NCBI RefSeq assembly: GCF_902859735.1
Contig: NZ_CADIJY010000002.1
Coordinates: 1 to 64,000 of the forward strand
Direction of reading: 5' to 3'
Length of the DNA: 64,000 nucleotides
Source of the DNA: Achromobacter aegrifaciens
GTDB lineage: Bacteria > Pseudomonadota > Gammaproteobacteria > Burkholderiales > Burkholderiaceae_B
The notes below the pieces were generated by a model, which was not told the DNA's origin, did not search any database, and saw only the letters and a list, made by a program, of their open reading frames with translations. How positions within the stretch are numbered: position 1 is the stretch's first letter; every line of letters starts with the position of its first letter. Shown one piece after another: positions 37,453 through 46,991 of this stretch. The position numbers and the translations under genes are program-made.

Positions 37453-38697
37453 ATGCGCCTGAGCACCTCGATGATGTACTCGAACGGCCTGAAGGGCGTT
37501 CTCTCTCAGGAATCCGATATGAACCGCCTGGTTGAACAGGTCGGTAGCGGACGCAAGAACCTGACTCCGGCGGATGATCCCCTGGCCGCTGCGTTGGCCA
37601 TTAGCGTGGCTCAGACGCAGAGCATGAACAATACGTATGGCATGAACCGACAGACGGCCAACACGAATTTGGGTCAGGAAGGCAATACCTTGACGGCGGT
37701 GACAAACGCCTTGCAGGAAGCGCGGACCCGTATCATTCAGGCAGGCGGTGTGCTCTCTGATAGCGACCGCCAGACGTTGTCCACCGCGCTCAAAAACACG
37801 CGCGATGCGCTGTTGGGTCTAGCGAACACGACGGACGGCAATGGCCAGTATCTGTTCTCGGGCAACGATGGCAACGTGATACCGTACTCCAAGGACGCCA
37901 CGGGCAAGATCGTCTATAGCAATTCGGTAGGTGAGCGGACCATTCAGGTTGACCAAAGCCGCCAACTGTCCACCAGCGATCTGGGTAAGGATATTTTCGG
38001 TCGCGCCAATCCGGGATCGCAAGCCTTTGTCGCGTCGGGGGCAGACTCCAATACTGGCACCGCCGAGTTTGGCTCGGCATCCGTGACGCCGGGCTCGGCC
38101 AACGCTGGCAAGAAGTTCGCGGTGCAGTTTGAAACCGATGTGGCTACTGGAAAGATTGGGTATCGGGTCACGACGACGAATCCCGATGGTTCCAGCACGA
38201 CTGTTCCGGCGGCCGGGTCGCCTGCAGCTTACGCTGACGGCGCCACGATCAATTTGGGTAGCGGTGTATCCGTATCGATCAAGGGCGCCCCGAATGCGGG
38301 TGACGTGATCAACGTCGATAGCGTCCAGGCTATCGATATGGACGTGTTCGCTACCCTGGACAATGTCATCGCTGCGCTGGACGCGCCCAGCGCTGGCGAC
38401 CCCGTCGCGACCGCCAAACTGAACAATGCACTAGCGACGGCCAACAAGAAGCTGGCGAACACCTACGACAACGTTCTCACGGTGCAGGCTTCGGTCGGCG
38501 CCAGGATGAACGAACTGGACGCACTGAACTCCACGGGTACGCAGAAAGGCCTGTCTTACTCGAAGTCTCTGTCTGATCTGGAAGAACTGGACTACTACCA
38601 AGGCGCCAGCCAGCTCGCGCTACGCCAGGTCGCGCTGCAAGCGGCGTCGGCAGCATTCATGACCATCCAGGGATCAAGTCTGTTCAGCCGCAAGTAG
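37453..38697 (+). CDS. flgL: Hook-filament junction protein FlgL (HAP3)
   Basis: 414 residues. MRLSTSMMYSNGLKGVLSQE at the N terminus, GRKNLTPADDPLAAALAISVAQ (in part) and ANTNLGQEGNTLTAVTNAL follow; the C terminus is ASQLALRQVALQAASAAFMT. The flagellin-like ends flank a Thr/Ser-rich centre, and it is longer than the enteric protein (about 317). CGGAG is 8 bases before the ATG. It forms the second junction ring. Confidence 0.95.
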   Translation: MRLSTSMMYSNGLKGVLSQESDMNRLVEQVGSGRKNLTPADDPLAAALAISVAQTQSMNNTYGMNRQTANTNLGQEGNTLTAVTNALQEARTRIIQAGGVLSDSDRQTLSTALKNTRDALLGLANTTDGNGQYLFSGNDGNVIPYSKDATGKIVYSNSVGERTIQVDQSRQLSTSDLGKDIFGRANPGSQAFVASGADSNTGTAEFGSASVTPGSANAGKKFAVQFETDVATGKIGYRVTTTNPDGSSTTVPAAGSPAAYADGATINLGSGVSVSIKGAPNAGDVINVDSVQAIDMDVFATLDNVIAALDAPSAGDPVATAKLNNALATANKKLANTYDNVLTVQASVGARMNELDALNSTGTQKGLSYSKSLSDLEELDYYQGASQLALRQVALQAASAAFMTIQGSSLFSRK

Positions 38698-38838
38698 CAA
38701 TGCGGTAGGTACAAAAACGCGCCATCGGGTGCGTAGGGTTGCGCCTTTGCGGACGCTACTGGCCAGGGGCCGGGGCGTCCGTGTGTGCGTGCAGAGTAGG
38801 AAATAGTCGTTTCACATTGCTTAACGCTCGGATATTCC

Positions 38839-40728
38839 ATGCTTGTCAACTTGAAAGTCCGCACCTGTCTCGTTTTGGTGTTGCTGCTCTTCACGGGCGC
38901 CATGTTCATCTCAAATGGCGTGGCGTGGATGGGGCTGAACTCGAGCAATGAGAAGCTGGAGCGGGTCAACGACGCCTATTCCACGCAGGCCTCGCAGCTG
39001 AACCGGGCCTACATCCTGTTCCTGCGCGGCCGCTTGCTGTTGGCGACGTCGCTGATGGATCTGCAGCAAGGAAAGACCGAACAGGCGACTTCGCAGGCCA
39101 AGCGCGCGGAAGGTTTGATGCAGGAAGGCGCCCAGGCGCTGGACGCATACCGCAAGGCACCGCGCCTGGAAGGCTCGGAGGCTTTGAATCAAAAGCTGGA
39201 AGGCGCCTACAAGCAGTTCAGCGACGTGGTCAGGCGTCAGGCGGCCGCGTTGTCGACCATGGCCGTGCAGGACTACCTGGATCTGAACGACGCGGGAAGC
39301 GCGGCGAACACGGCTCTGAGAGAGGCGGTCGGCGGCGTGCTGGCGCATATCGACTCCAGCACCGATGAGCTGGTGGTGCAGGCCGAAGCGGCCCACGGCG
39401 TTTCGCGCACGGTCACGATAGTCATGCTGGCGATCTCCCTGGCCTTGGCATTGGGCTGCTGGCTGTTCATCAGCCGGACCGTGCTGCGCCCGTTGCGGGA
39501 AGCGGGCGACCATTTTGAAAAGATCTCGGGCGGCGATTTCACCGGTCGCATCGACGTGCGCAGCACCAACGAGATTGGCCAATTGTTTGGCGCTATCAAG
39601 CGTATGCAGGAAAGCCTGACCCGCACCGTGGCGCTGGTGCGCCGTGGCGTGGACGAGATCAACGTGGGCTCGCGCGAGATTTCCGCCGGCAACACGGACC
39701 TGTCCAGCCGCACCGAGCAGCAGGCGGCCTCGCTGGAGGAAACCGCGGCGTCGATGGAAGAGCTTGCGTCGACCGTGAAGCAGAACGCGGACAATGCGCG
39801 CCAGGCCAATCAGCTGGCGGCCAGCGCGTCCGATGTGGCCGAGCGCGGCGGTTCGGCGGTGTCGGAAGTGGTCAGCACGATGCAAGGCATTTCGGCCAGC
39901 TCGCGCAAGATCTCCGAGATCGTGTCGGTGATCGACGGCATTGCCTTCCAGACCAACATCCTGGCGCTGAATGCGGCGGTGGAAGCGGCGCGCGCGGGTG
40001 AGCAGGGCAAGGGCTTTGCGGTGGTGGCGGGCGAGGTTCGCTCGCTGGCGCAGCGCAGCGCCCAGGCGGCCAAGGAAATCAAGGGCCTGATCGAGGATTC
40101 CGTGAGCAAGGTCAGCGCGGGCTCGCAGCAGGTGGAGCGCGCAGGGTCGACGATGCAGGAGATCGTGGCCTCGGTGAAGCGGGTGACCGACATCATGGGC
40201 GAGATCTCGGCGGCGTCCGAAGAACAGTCCAGCGGCATCGACCAGGTGAACCGCGCGGTGTCGCAGATGGACGAGGTGACGCAGCAGAACGCGGCGCTGG
40301 TGGAAGAGGCGGCCGCGGCCGCGGGTTCGCTGCAGGAACAGGCGCAGCGCCTGGCCGAAGCAGTGGCCGTGTTCAAGATCAATGCGGGCGAAGTGATCGA
40401 AGTCCCCGCGCAGCAATTGGCATCGCAACGCAGCGCGCCCCGCATGCCGGCGCCGCCCACACAGCCGCAGGCTGCGGCAGGCAAGGTGCCCGCCGAACCC
40501 GTTAACGCTGAAGCGCCTCAGCCGGCGGAACCTGCACCCAAGGCGGCGCCTGCGCCACGCCTGACTCAGGTCGCCCGGCCCAAGCCGGCGCCGGAAGCGG
40601 CCACCACCGTTCGTCCGCTACGCCGGCCAGCCAGTCGCCCGGCGAGCGCCAAGGATGCCGCGCCTGCGGCGCCAGCCTCCAGCCGGCGCCCAACGCCTGC
40701 GGCGGATGACGATTGGGAGTCTTTCTGA
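38839..40728 (+). CDS. Methyl-accepting chemotaxis protein with C-terminal CheR-docking peptide
   Basis: 629 residues. TM1 about 9-31, a periplasmic four-helix-type sensor, TM2 about 191-215, HAMP, then the signalling domain (tip [20 protein letters not shown]). After EVIEVPA comes an 85-residue Pro/Ala flexible tail ending DDDWESF, a match to the xWE(T/S)F docking peptide for CheR/CheB. First of three tandem transmembrane MCPs. The ligand is unknown. The 141 bp upstream show no convincing sigma-28 element. Confidence 0.93.
   Translation: MLVNLKVRTCLVLVLLLFTGAMFISNGVAWMGLNSSNEKLERVNDAYSTQASQLNRAYILFLRGRLLLATSLMDLQQGKTEQATSQAKRAEGLMQEGAQALDAYRKAPRLEGSEALNQKLEGAYKQFSDVVRRQAAALSTMAVQDYLDLNDAGSAANTALREAVGGVLAHIDSSTDELVVQAEAAHGVSRTVTIVMLAISLALALGCWLFISRTVLRPLREAGDHFEKISGGDFTGRIDVRSTNEIGQLFGAIKRMQESLTRTVALVRRGVDEINVGSREISAGNTDLSSRTEQQAASLEETAASMEELASTVKQNADNARQANQLAASASDVAERGGSAVSEVVSTMQGISASSRKISEIVSVIDGIAFQTNILALNAAVEAARAGEQGKGFAVVAGEVRSLAQRSAQAAKEIKGLIEDSVSKVSAGSQQVERAGSTMQEIVASVKRVTDIMGEISAASEEQSSGIDQVNRAVSQMDEVTQQNAALVEEAAAAAGSLQEQAQRLAEAVAVFKINAGEVIEVPAQQLASQRSAPRMPAPPTQPQAAAGKVPAEPVNAEAPQPAEPAPKAAPAPRLTQVARPKPAPEAATTVRPLRRPASRPASAKDAAPAAPASSRRPTPAADDDWESF
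39601..40410 (+). repeat. MCP signalling-domain repeat, copy 2 of 4
   Basis: Same 810-bp segment as copy 1 at 14181. It differs mainly at third codon positions and a few residues (for example QGISASS for QEISASS, KVSAGS for KVGAGS). Confidence 0.85.
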
Positions 40729-40827
40729 CGGAGGGATCCGTCAGCGCAGCACAGGCAGTAAAGCTACCCCCCTATTTACGGCCTGGCGGCAAGAGTGCCG
40801 CCGGGACGACTACCGGAATATACGGAA

Positions 40828-42678
40828 ATGTTTAGCAATCTGAAGGTGCGTACGGGCTTGATGCTTGCCCAGTTGGCCGTAGCGCTGGCCGCGCTGGTTT
40901 CCATCGTCCTGGGCTGGAACAGCATGCGTTCCAACTCCGAGGCGATCAATGCACTGGATAGCTTGAGCGTACAGCAGGCGAATCTGATCAAGGACGCTTA
41001 CACGCAGATGCTGCGCGCGACCATACGCGCCGACATCGCTGCCGCGCAGCGGGCCACGGGCGACGCCAATGGCGCCAGCGAGAACACCCGTACGGTGCAA
41101 CAGCTGGTCGCCGACGCCAAGAAGAAGATGGAGACCTTCAAGGCCATCCCGAAGACCACGGCGGTAGGCAAGAGCGCCGAGGGTGACCTTCTTTCCTCGT
41201 TCAACGGCTTCGCAGACGCATTGCAAGCCATGATGTCGGCGTTGGACAAGGGCGATTCGGCGGCTTACCTGGATTTGAAAAACACCAGGGCCGGCGCCGC
41301 GAGCGGGGCGTTCTCGAAACAACTGGGCGAATTCGCCAAAGACATTACCTCCTATAGCGAAGAGATGGTGTCGTCCTCGCGCTCGCAGGCGGCGACGATG
41401 GCCATTGTGTACGCCGCGTTGGCGGTGCTGATCGTGGCGGTATGGCTGGGCGCCTTCCTGTTCATGAATCGTGTCGTTCTGCGGCCTTTGCGCGCTGTCA
41501 GCGACAGCTTCGACAAGATCGCTGGCGGTGATCTGACCGTCCGCGTAGACGTGACCTCGACCAACGAGATCGGCACGTTGATGGCTGCGGTCAAGCGCAT
41601 GCAGGAAAGCCTGACTCGTACCGTATCTGCGGTGCGCCGTGGCGTGGACGAGATCAACGTGGGCTCGCGCGAGATTTCCGCCGGCAATACGGACCTGTCC
41701 AGCCGCACGGAAGAACAGGCCGCTTCGCTTGAGGAAACCGCGGCTTCGATGGAGCAACTGGCATCGACCGTGAAGCAGAATGCGGACAACGCGCGCCAGG
41801 CCAACCAGCTGGCGGCCAGCGCGTCCGACGTGGCCGAGCGCGGCGGTTCGGCGGTGTCGGAAGTGGTCAATACCATGCAGGAAATCTCGGCCAGTTCGCG
41901 CAAGATCTCCGAGATCGTGTCGGTGATCGATGGCATTGCCTTCCAGACCAACATCCTGGCGCTGAATGCGGCGGTAGAAGCGGCCCGCGCGGGTGAGCAG
42001 GGCAAGGGTTTTGCCGTGGTGGCGGGCGAAGTGCGCTCGCTGGCGCAGCGCAGCGCGCAGGCGGCCAAGGAAATCAAGGGCCTGATCGAGGATTCCGTGT
42101 CCAAGGTCGGCGCGGGTTCGGAGCAGGTGGAGCGCGCCGGCTCGACGATGCAGGAGATCGTGGCCTCGGTGAAGCGTGTGACGGACATCATGGGCGAGAT
42201 CTCGGCCGCTTCCGAGGAACAGTCCAGCGGCATCGACCAGGTCAACCGTGCCGTGTCGCAGATGGACGAGGTGACGCAGCAGAACGCGGCGCTGGTGGAA
42301 GAGGCTGCCGCGGCCGCGGGTTCGCTGCAGGAACAGGCGGAACGCCTGGCCGAAGCGGTGGCTGTGTTCAAGGTCAATGCGGGCGAAGTGATCGAAGTCC
42401 CCGCGCATCAGTTGGCGGGTCAACGTCCGGCGGCGCGCGTGGCTGCCCCGGTCGCGCCCGCAGTGCAGGCGGACGCGCCCGCGGCGGAGACCAAGGCAGT
42501 GCCGGCCGTGCGCTTGACGCATTCCACCCGGACCAAGCCGGCTGCGGCTGAAGGGGCGACAGCGGCGCGGCCGCTGCGCCGTCCCACGGTACGTCCGGCT
42601 GCTGCACCGGCGGCCAAGCCCGCCGCGACGGCTGGCCGCCGATCAGCGCCTGCGGATGACGACTGGGAATCTTTCTGA
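40828..42678 (+). CDS. Methyl-accepting chemotaxis protein with C-terminal CheR-docking peptide
   Basis: 616 residues from the ATG at 40828, where MFSNLKVRTGLML parallels the start of the preceding MCP. TM1 about 9-30, periplasmic helical sensor unlike its neighbours, TM2 about 193-217, HAMP, and the shared signalling domain. It has a Pro/Ala-rich tail ending DDDWESF, the CheR docking peptide. A small hairpin (GGCGGC/GCCGCC, 40785-40802) precedes it. The ligand is unknown. Confidence 0.93.
   Translation: MFSNLKVRTGLMLAQLAVALAALVSIVLGWNSMRSNSEAINALDSLSVQQANLIKDAYTQMLRATIRADIAAAQRATGDANGASENTRTVQQLVADAKKKMETFKAIPKTTAVGKSAEGDLLSSFNGFADALQAMMSALDKGDSAAYLDLKNTRAGAASGAFSKQLGEFAKDITSYSEEMVSSSRSQAATMAIVYAALAVLIVAVWLGAFLFMNRVVLRPLRAVSDSFDKIAGGDLTVRVDVTSTNEIGTLMAAVKRMQESLTRTVSAVRRGVDEINVGSREISAGNTDLSSRTEEQAASLEETAASMEQLASTVKQNADNARQANQLAASASDVAERGGSAVSEVVNTMQEISASSRKISEIVSVIDGIAFQTNILALNAAVEAARAGEQGKGFAVVAGEVRSLAQRSAQAAKEIKGLIEDSVSKVGAGSEQVERAGSTMQEIVASVKRVTDIMGEISAASEEQSSGIDQVNRAVSQMDEVTQQNAALVEEAAAAAGSLQEQAERLAEAVAVFKVNAGEVIEVPAHQLAGQRPAARVAAPVAPAVQADAPAAETKAVPAVRLTHSTRTKPAAAEGATAARPLRRPTVRPAAAPAAKPAATAGRRSAPADDDWESF
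41596..42405 (+). repeat. MCP signalling-domain repeat, copy 3 of 4
   Basis: Same 810-bp segment as copies 1, 2 and 4. Notable residue changes are [17 protein letters not shown] and GSEQVERAGS. Confidence 0.85.
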
Positions 42679-42707
42679 CACCGGCGTTGCCGGTAAATGG
42701 GTAGGGT

Positions 42708-43175
42708 ATGCGAGGCTATATACATCTTCTGGCGACGGCCGTGGTGGCGGTTCTTCTGGTCGGCTGCGCGGCGTCGGGGCACAATTTCGACCCGGACAAG
42801 CTGTCGACCTTGACCCCTGGGCAGACGACGCTGGAAGAGGCTTCACGTGCACTGACCGCCCCGCCCGACAAACTCTACAAGCAGACCGACGGTACGCTGC
42901 TCGCGCTCTGGGCCTTCAAAATCACCTTCGTCGCGGACGGCTTGTACAGCCGCAAGGAAGCGCTGCTGCAATTCGGTCCGGACGGCCGACTGCTGCGCCT
43001 CGTCGACAGCACCAATATCTTGCTGGAACCCTGGGAACGCCAGAAGCTGCTGGGACCCGCGCCTATGCCTGACTTGCGTCAGGACATGGCGCCGCCCGCC
43101 GCGGCCCCCGAGGTGCAGACCATCTACATACCGGGTCCGGGTGAACCGGCCGGATTGCAGCCTCAGGGCAAATAG
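42708..43175 (+). CDS. Small lipoprotein, SmpA/OmlA-like, within the receptor array
   Basis: 155 residues. A signal peptide with lipobox LLVGC puts the lipidated cysteine at residue 20. The mature part DPDKLSTLTPGQTTLEEASRAL resembles the start of SmpA/OmlA (BamE-like) folds, where a Pro-Gly-x-Thr turn precedes a helix; DGRLLRLVDSTNIL follows. The C terminus is Pro-rich. The gene is 29 bp after one MCP and 139 bp before the next, on the same strand. No flagellar role is known to me. Confidence 0.78.
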   Translation: MRGYIHLLATAVVAVLLVGCAASGHNFDPDKLSTLTPGQTTLEEASRALTAPPDKLYKQTDGTLLALWAFKITFVADGLYSRKEALLQFGPDGRLLRLVDSTNILLEPWERQKLLGPAPMPDLRQDMAPPAAAPEVQTIYIPGPGEPAGLQPQGK

Positions 43176-43197
43176 CGCCCTGTAGTCCAGCGGGGAG

Positions 43198-43219
43198 CAT
43201 CGCGGCGCGAGCCGCGATG
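43198..43219 (+). terminator. Hairpin after the lipoprotein gene
   Basis: A perfect 9-bp stem CATCGCGGC / GCCGCGATG closes a GCGA tetraloop. No T tract follows, so it may be an mRNA-stabilising or attenuating hairpin rather than a terminator. Confidence 0.4.
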
Positions 43220-43314
43220 TACGTCGCCCGGAGTGCATGTCTCGTGTAACAAGGCATGTCCATCGGGTGGTTTTTTATTTGGTCAGAGTAGTTCCTGAGG
43301 GATGGGGAAATAAT

Positions 43315-45048
43315 ATGGAAGCGAGTCTCGAGTCCGGTACGAAGTCCGGAAAGGTCGGCAAGAAGAAGGCCGCGCGCGCACCCAAGGTGAAGCGCAAGCT
43401 GCGGTTGCGCGATGCCCGCGTCGGCACCATGTTGCTGTGGGTCATGGCGTTCTTCGCCGTGTTGATCGCGGCGGTGGGCGGTCTGGCCGCGTATTTCCTG
43501 CAGAACAACTATGAGTCGATTCGCGAGGTCAATGCACTGACCGAACGTTCGAAGCAGGTCGAAGTGATCAACAGCGACATGTTGCGCGCGCGGGTTGCGT
43601 TGATGGTCGCCGCGCGCCACCTGCAGGAATCCGGCTGGGGCAGCGGCGAGAACTCGGCCCGCGATGCCGCGGCGGCCTTGAAGGGCGCCACGGACCTGCT
43701 GACCGGCGTGCGCAGCCGTTTCGCCGATTTCCAGAAGAACATGCTGCAGGACGATACGGGCCGCCAGCTGTCCATGAACCTGGTCCGTCGTTATCGTTCC
43801 TACATCGACGACGGCGTGGATACCATGGTCGAAGCCCTGCGCAGCGAAGACTATTCCACCTTCTACATGGTGAACAACGAGTACGGCACGCCGCGCAGCG
43901 CAGCCTTCATCGAGGCGCTCAGCGAGTTTGGCAAGTACATCGGTGACCAGCAGCAAGCCACGATCGAAAAGGCCGAAGCCAATTTCAACCTCGCCATGGT
44001 GGCGGTGGGTGTCGCGGTCGGCCTGGCTGTGCTGCTGATGATTCTGGCGCGTCTGGTGTTCGGCCGCCTGGTGGTGCGCCCCTTGGTGGAAGCCGGCCAG
44101 CATTTCGACAAGATTGCAGCCGGAGACCTGACCAGCCGCGTGGAAGTGCGTTCTCACAATGAGATCGGCCAGTTGTTCGCCGCGCTCAAGCGCATGCAGG
44201 AAAGCCTGACCCGTACCGTATCCGCGGTGCGCAGCGGCGTGGACGAAATCACCGTGGGTTCGCGCGAAATCTCGGCCGGCAATACGGATCTGTCCAGCCG
44301 CACGGAAGAGCAGGCGGCTTCGCTGGAGGAAACCGCGGCTTCGATGGAAGAACTTGCGTCGACCGTGAAGCAGAACGCGGACAATGCGCGCCAGGCCAAC
44401 CAGCTGGCGGCCAGCGCGTCCGATGTGGCCGAGCGCGGCGGTTCGGCGGTGTCGGAGGTGGTCAGCACGATGCAAGGCATTTCGGCAAGCTCGCGCAAGA
44501 TCTCCGAGATCGTGTCGGTGATCGATGGCATTGCCTTCCAGACCAACATCCTGGCGCTGAATGCGGCGGTGGAAGCAGCGCGCGCGGGTGAGCAGGGCAA
44601 GGGCTTTGCCGTGGTGGCGGGCGAGGTTCGCTCGCTGGCGCAGCGCAGCGCCCAGGCGGCCAAGGAAATCAAGGGCCTGATCGAGGATTCGGTGAGCAAG
44701 GTCGGCGCGGGCTCGCAGCAGGTAGAGCGTGCGGGTGCCACGATGCAGGAGATCGTGGCCTCGGTGAAGCGCGTGACGGACATCATGGGCGAGATCTCGG
44801 CCGCTTCCGAAGAGCAGTCCAGCGGCATCGACCAGGTGAACCGTGCCGTGTCGCAGATGGACGAGGTGACGCAGCAGAACGCGGCGCTGGTGGAAGAGGC
44901 GGCCGCGGCCGCGGGTTCGCTGCAGGAGCAGGCGCAGCGCCTGGCCGAAGCAGTGGCCGTGTTCAAGATCAACACGGGCGAAGTGATCGAAGTTCCTGCG
45001 CACCAGTTGTCAGGCGGTTACGCCGCGCCGACGCTGACGCAGGCTTGA
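43315..45048 (+). CDS. Methyl-accepting chemotaxis protein with long basic N-terminal tail
   Basis: 577 residues from the ATG at 43315 (GAGGGATGGGG upstream). Residues 1-36 are an unusually long Lys/Arg-rich cytoplasmic lead ([20 protein letters not shown]). TM1 about 37-62, periplasmic helical sensor, TM2 about 225-250, HAMP and the shared signalling domain. The C terminus (LTQA) lacks the CheR-docking peptide. Third of the tandem MCPs. Confidence 0.92.
   Translation: MEASLESGTKSGKVGKKKAARAPKVKRKLRLRDARVGTMLLWVMAFFAVLIAAVGGLAAYFLQNNYESIREVNALTERSKQVEVINSDMLRARVALMVAARHLQESGWGSGENSARDAAAALKGATDLLTGVRSRFADFQKNMLQDDTGRQLSMNLVRRYRSYIDDGVDTMVEALRSEDYSTFYMVNNEYGTPRSAAFIEALSEFGKYIGDQQQATIEKAEANFNLAMVAVGVAVGLAVLLMILARLVFGRLVVRPLVEAGQHFDKIAAGDLTSRVEVRSHNEIGQLFAALKRMQESLTRTVSAVRSGVDEITVGSREISAGNTDLSSRTEEQAASLEETAASMEELASTVKQNADNARQANQLAASASDVAERGGSAVSEVVSTMQGISASSRKISEIVSVIDGIAFQTNILALNAAVEAARAGEQGKGFAVVAGEVRSLAQRSAQAAKEIKGLIEDSVSKVGAGSQQVERAGATMQEIVASVKRVTDIMGEISAASEEQSSGIDQVNRAVSQMDEVTQQNAALVEEAAAAAGSLQEQAQRLAEAVAVFKINTGEVIEVPAHQLSGGYAAPTLTQA
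44191..45000 (+). repeat. MCP signalling-domain repeat, copy 4 of 4
   Basis: Same 810-bp segment as the other three copies. It differs by [12 protein letters not shown] near the start and AGATMQEI in the middle. Confidence 0.85.
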
Positions 45049-45073
45049 TGCCCGTCGTCTGACGTCAGTAACA

Positions 45074-45107
45074 GGACCGCGGCCGCGCTGATGCGCGGTC
45101 GCGGTCC
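45074..45107 (+). terminator. Strong hairpin after the third tandem MCP
   Basis: A 15-bp stem GGACCGCGGCCGCGC / GCGCGGTCGCGGTCC, with one G.U pair, closes on the loop TGAT. It begins 26 bp past the stop. There is no T tract, so the mode of termination is unclear. Confidence 0.5.
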
Positions 45108-45147
45108 ATATGCTTTGCGCCTTGGTGTGCGCAAATTCATGCGCACG

Positions 45148-45174
45148 TTAAGTTTTCGAAAATTTGGTCGTTAA
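45148..45174 (+). promoter_or_regulatory. Possible sigma-28 promoter of the Aer-like gene
   Basis: TTAA-N15-GTCGTTAA: exact spacing, three of four -35 and six of eight -10 bases. It implies a leader of about 160 nt. Confidence 0.45.
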
Positions 45175-45341
45175 CAACAATAACGCCTGAAAAGGGCGGT
45201 GAACAGTGTTCGAAAATGCGGGGCCATGCCGTCCCGGAGCCTGACGAACCTGGCGGGGGAACACGTCTATGCGGGGCGTCAGATCCGGTTTGCTCGCCGA
45301 TATCCATTCGCTGCTCGACATGATGTATCCGGAGGCAAGCT

Positions 45342-46937
45342 GTGCGCGTCAACCTACCCGTCCACAATGTAGAAACCAAGCTGCGCGAGGATCAATACCT
45401 GATCTCGCGTACTGATACCAAGGGCCGGATCGTCTATGCGAACCCGGCTTTTGTCGAAGTCAGCGGTTTCTCCCGCGAAGAGCTCATCGGCAAACCGCAC
45501 AACATCGTGCGCCATCCCGACATGCCGCCCGAAGCCTACGAAGACCTGTGGGAAACGCTGCAGGCCGGAGAGTCGTGGCTGGGCCTGGTGAAGAATCGGC
45601 GCAAGGACGGCGGTTACTACTGGGTGCTGGCCAATGCAACGCCCATCGTCGAAAACGGCGAGGTCGTGGCGTATTCCTCGGTACGGGTGCGCCCCTCCGA
45701 AGAACAGATCGAAATGGCTGAGGATTTGTATGCCCGAATTCGCGAGGGCACGGCCAAGGGCGTGCGCATCCTGCGCGGGCGTCCCGTGCGGGCGGGCTGG
45801 CGGCGCGGCGTGGACGTGCTGGCATTTCCATTCCGGCGCAATGTCCGCAGCCGCATGCTGCGCCACGCGCTGCTGTCATCCGCAATCATGGCTGGCGCGG
45901 GCATTTACGGCCTGCGGGCCAATTGGGCGGAACTGGGCACCTTGGGCGCGAGCGTTGGCTGCGCGGCCATTGCGCTGGGCGTCATCGCCATCTTTGGCAT
46001 GGGCTGGCGCCTGTCGCGCTCGCTGCTGGATCCGATGGTGGATGCCGCCAATATGGCGCGTCAGGTGGCCGCGGGCAATCTGACCACGCAGATCGTGGCG
46101 GATTCCGACGATGAAGTCGGAAGTTTGAAGTTCTCGCTGGAAGTGATGCGCAAGAGCCTGATCGGGATTGCACAGGACGTGTATCGCGGCATTGAAGGCA
46201 CGACCCATGCCGCAGCGCATATCGCGCGCGGCAACCAGGAACTCGCGGGTCGTACCGAAGGCCAGGCGGCGTCCTTGCAGCAGACCGCGGCCAGCATGGA
46301 ACAGCTGACGTCCACGGTGCGGCAGAACGCCGACAACGCGCGTCAGGCCAACCAGCTTGCGGCCAGCAGCATGGAAGTGGCGCGCAAGGGCGGCGTGGCG
46401 GTCGGGCAGGTGGTCAGCACCATGCACGGCATTTCGGACAGCTCCCGCAAGATCGCCGATATCGTCAGCATCATCGAAGGCATCGCGTTCCAGACCAACA
46501 TCCTGGCCCTGAACGCCGCCGTGGAAGCGGCCCGCGCCGGGGAGTCCGGCAAGGGCTTCGCGGTGGTGGCGGGCGAGGTCCGCAGCCTGGCGCAGAAGAG
46601 CGCGCAGGCAGCCAAAGAGATCAAGGGCCTGATCGAAGACTCGGTGGAACGTGTGACCGAGGGCTCCCAGCAGGCCGAGCAGGCGGGAGCGACGATGCAG
46701 GACATCGTGGCCGCCGTGCATCGTGTCACCGACATCATCGGCGAGATCTCGCAGGCTTCGCAGGAACAGTCCAGCGGCATCGAGCAGGTGGATACGGCGG
46801 TGTCGCAGATGGACGTGATGACGGTGCAGAACACCGCGCTGGTTCAGGATCTGGGTGGCGCCGTGATGCAGCTGGGCAACCAATCCGGCGCGCTGCGCGA
46901 GACGATCCGGGTGTTCCGCCTTACCGGGCAGCAGTAA
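45342..46937 (+). CDS. aer: Aer-like aerotaxis receptor with N-terminal PAS domain
   Basis: 531 residues from the GTG at 45342 with a perfect GGAGG at 45331. Residues about 10-125 are a PAS domain ([45 protein letters not shown]), likely FAD-binding as in Aer. Two closely spaced hydrophobic helices (about 170-225) form a membrane anchor without a periplasmic domain, followed by HAMP and a signalling domain that differs from the four-copy MCP family. It ends FRLTGQQ without a docking peptide. It probably senses redox or energy state. Confidence 0.9.
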   Translation: MRVNLPVHNVETKLREDQYLISRTDTKGRIVYANPAFVEVSGFSREELIGKPHNIVRHPDMPPEAYEDLWETLQAGESWLGLVKNRRKDGGYYWVLANATPIVENGEVVAYSSVRVRPSEEQIEMAEDLYARIREGTAKGVRILRGRPVRAGWRRGVDVLAFPFRRNVRSRMLRHALLSSAIMAGAGIYGLRANWAELGTLGASVGCAAIALGVIAIFGMGWRLSRSLLDPMVDAANMARQVAAGNLTTQIVADSDDEVGSLKFSLEVMRKSLIGIAQDVYRGIEGTTHAAAHIARGNQELAGRTEGQAASLQQTAASMEQLTSTVRQNADNARQANQLAASSMEVARKGGVAVGQVVSTMHGISDSSRKIADIVSIIEGIAFQTNILALNAAVEAARAGESGKGFAVVAGEVRSLAQKSAQAAKEIKGLIEDSVERVTEGSQQAEQAGATMQDIVAAVHRVTDIIGEISQASQEQSSGIEQVDTAVSQMDVMTVQNTALVQDLGGAVMQLGNQSGALRETIRVFRLTGQQ

Positions 46938-46940
46938 ACG

Positions 46941-46968
46941 GAAACGGGCGGTGTCACGCACCGCCCGG
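46941..46968. terminator. Hairpin between convergent aer and fliR
   Basis: A 9-bp stem CGGGCGGTG / CACCGCCCG (loop TCACG, 46945-46967). On the minus strand it is followed by TTTCCGTTT. It probably ends the fliR transcript and perhaps aer. Confidence 0.6.
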
Positions 46969-46991
46969 CATCCACCACTACCAGTCCAGTC

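Larger units (their letters stand above)
45049..45341. other. Intergenic region before the Aer-like gene
   Basis: About 290 bp holding a strong hairpin (45074-45107), an AT-rich stretch with a sigma-28-like element (45148-45174) and a long leader. I see no gene in it. Confidence 0.55.

Noticed and set aside
38698-38838. Possible sigma-28 promoter before the first tandem MCP
   Set aside because: Candidates such as CTCGGATA and GTCGTTTC lack any matching -35 at 15-bp spacing.
14181-45000. The MCP repeats as a mobile element or CRISPR-like array
   Set aside because: They are coding signalling domains in frame within four receptor genes, with no inverted ends, transposase or spacer pattern.
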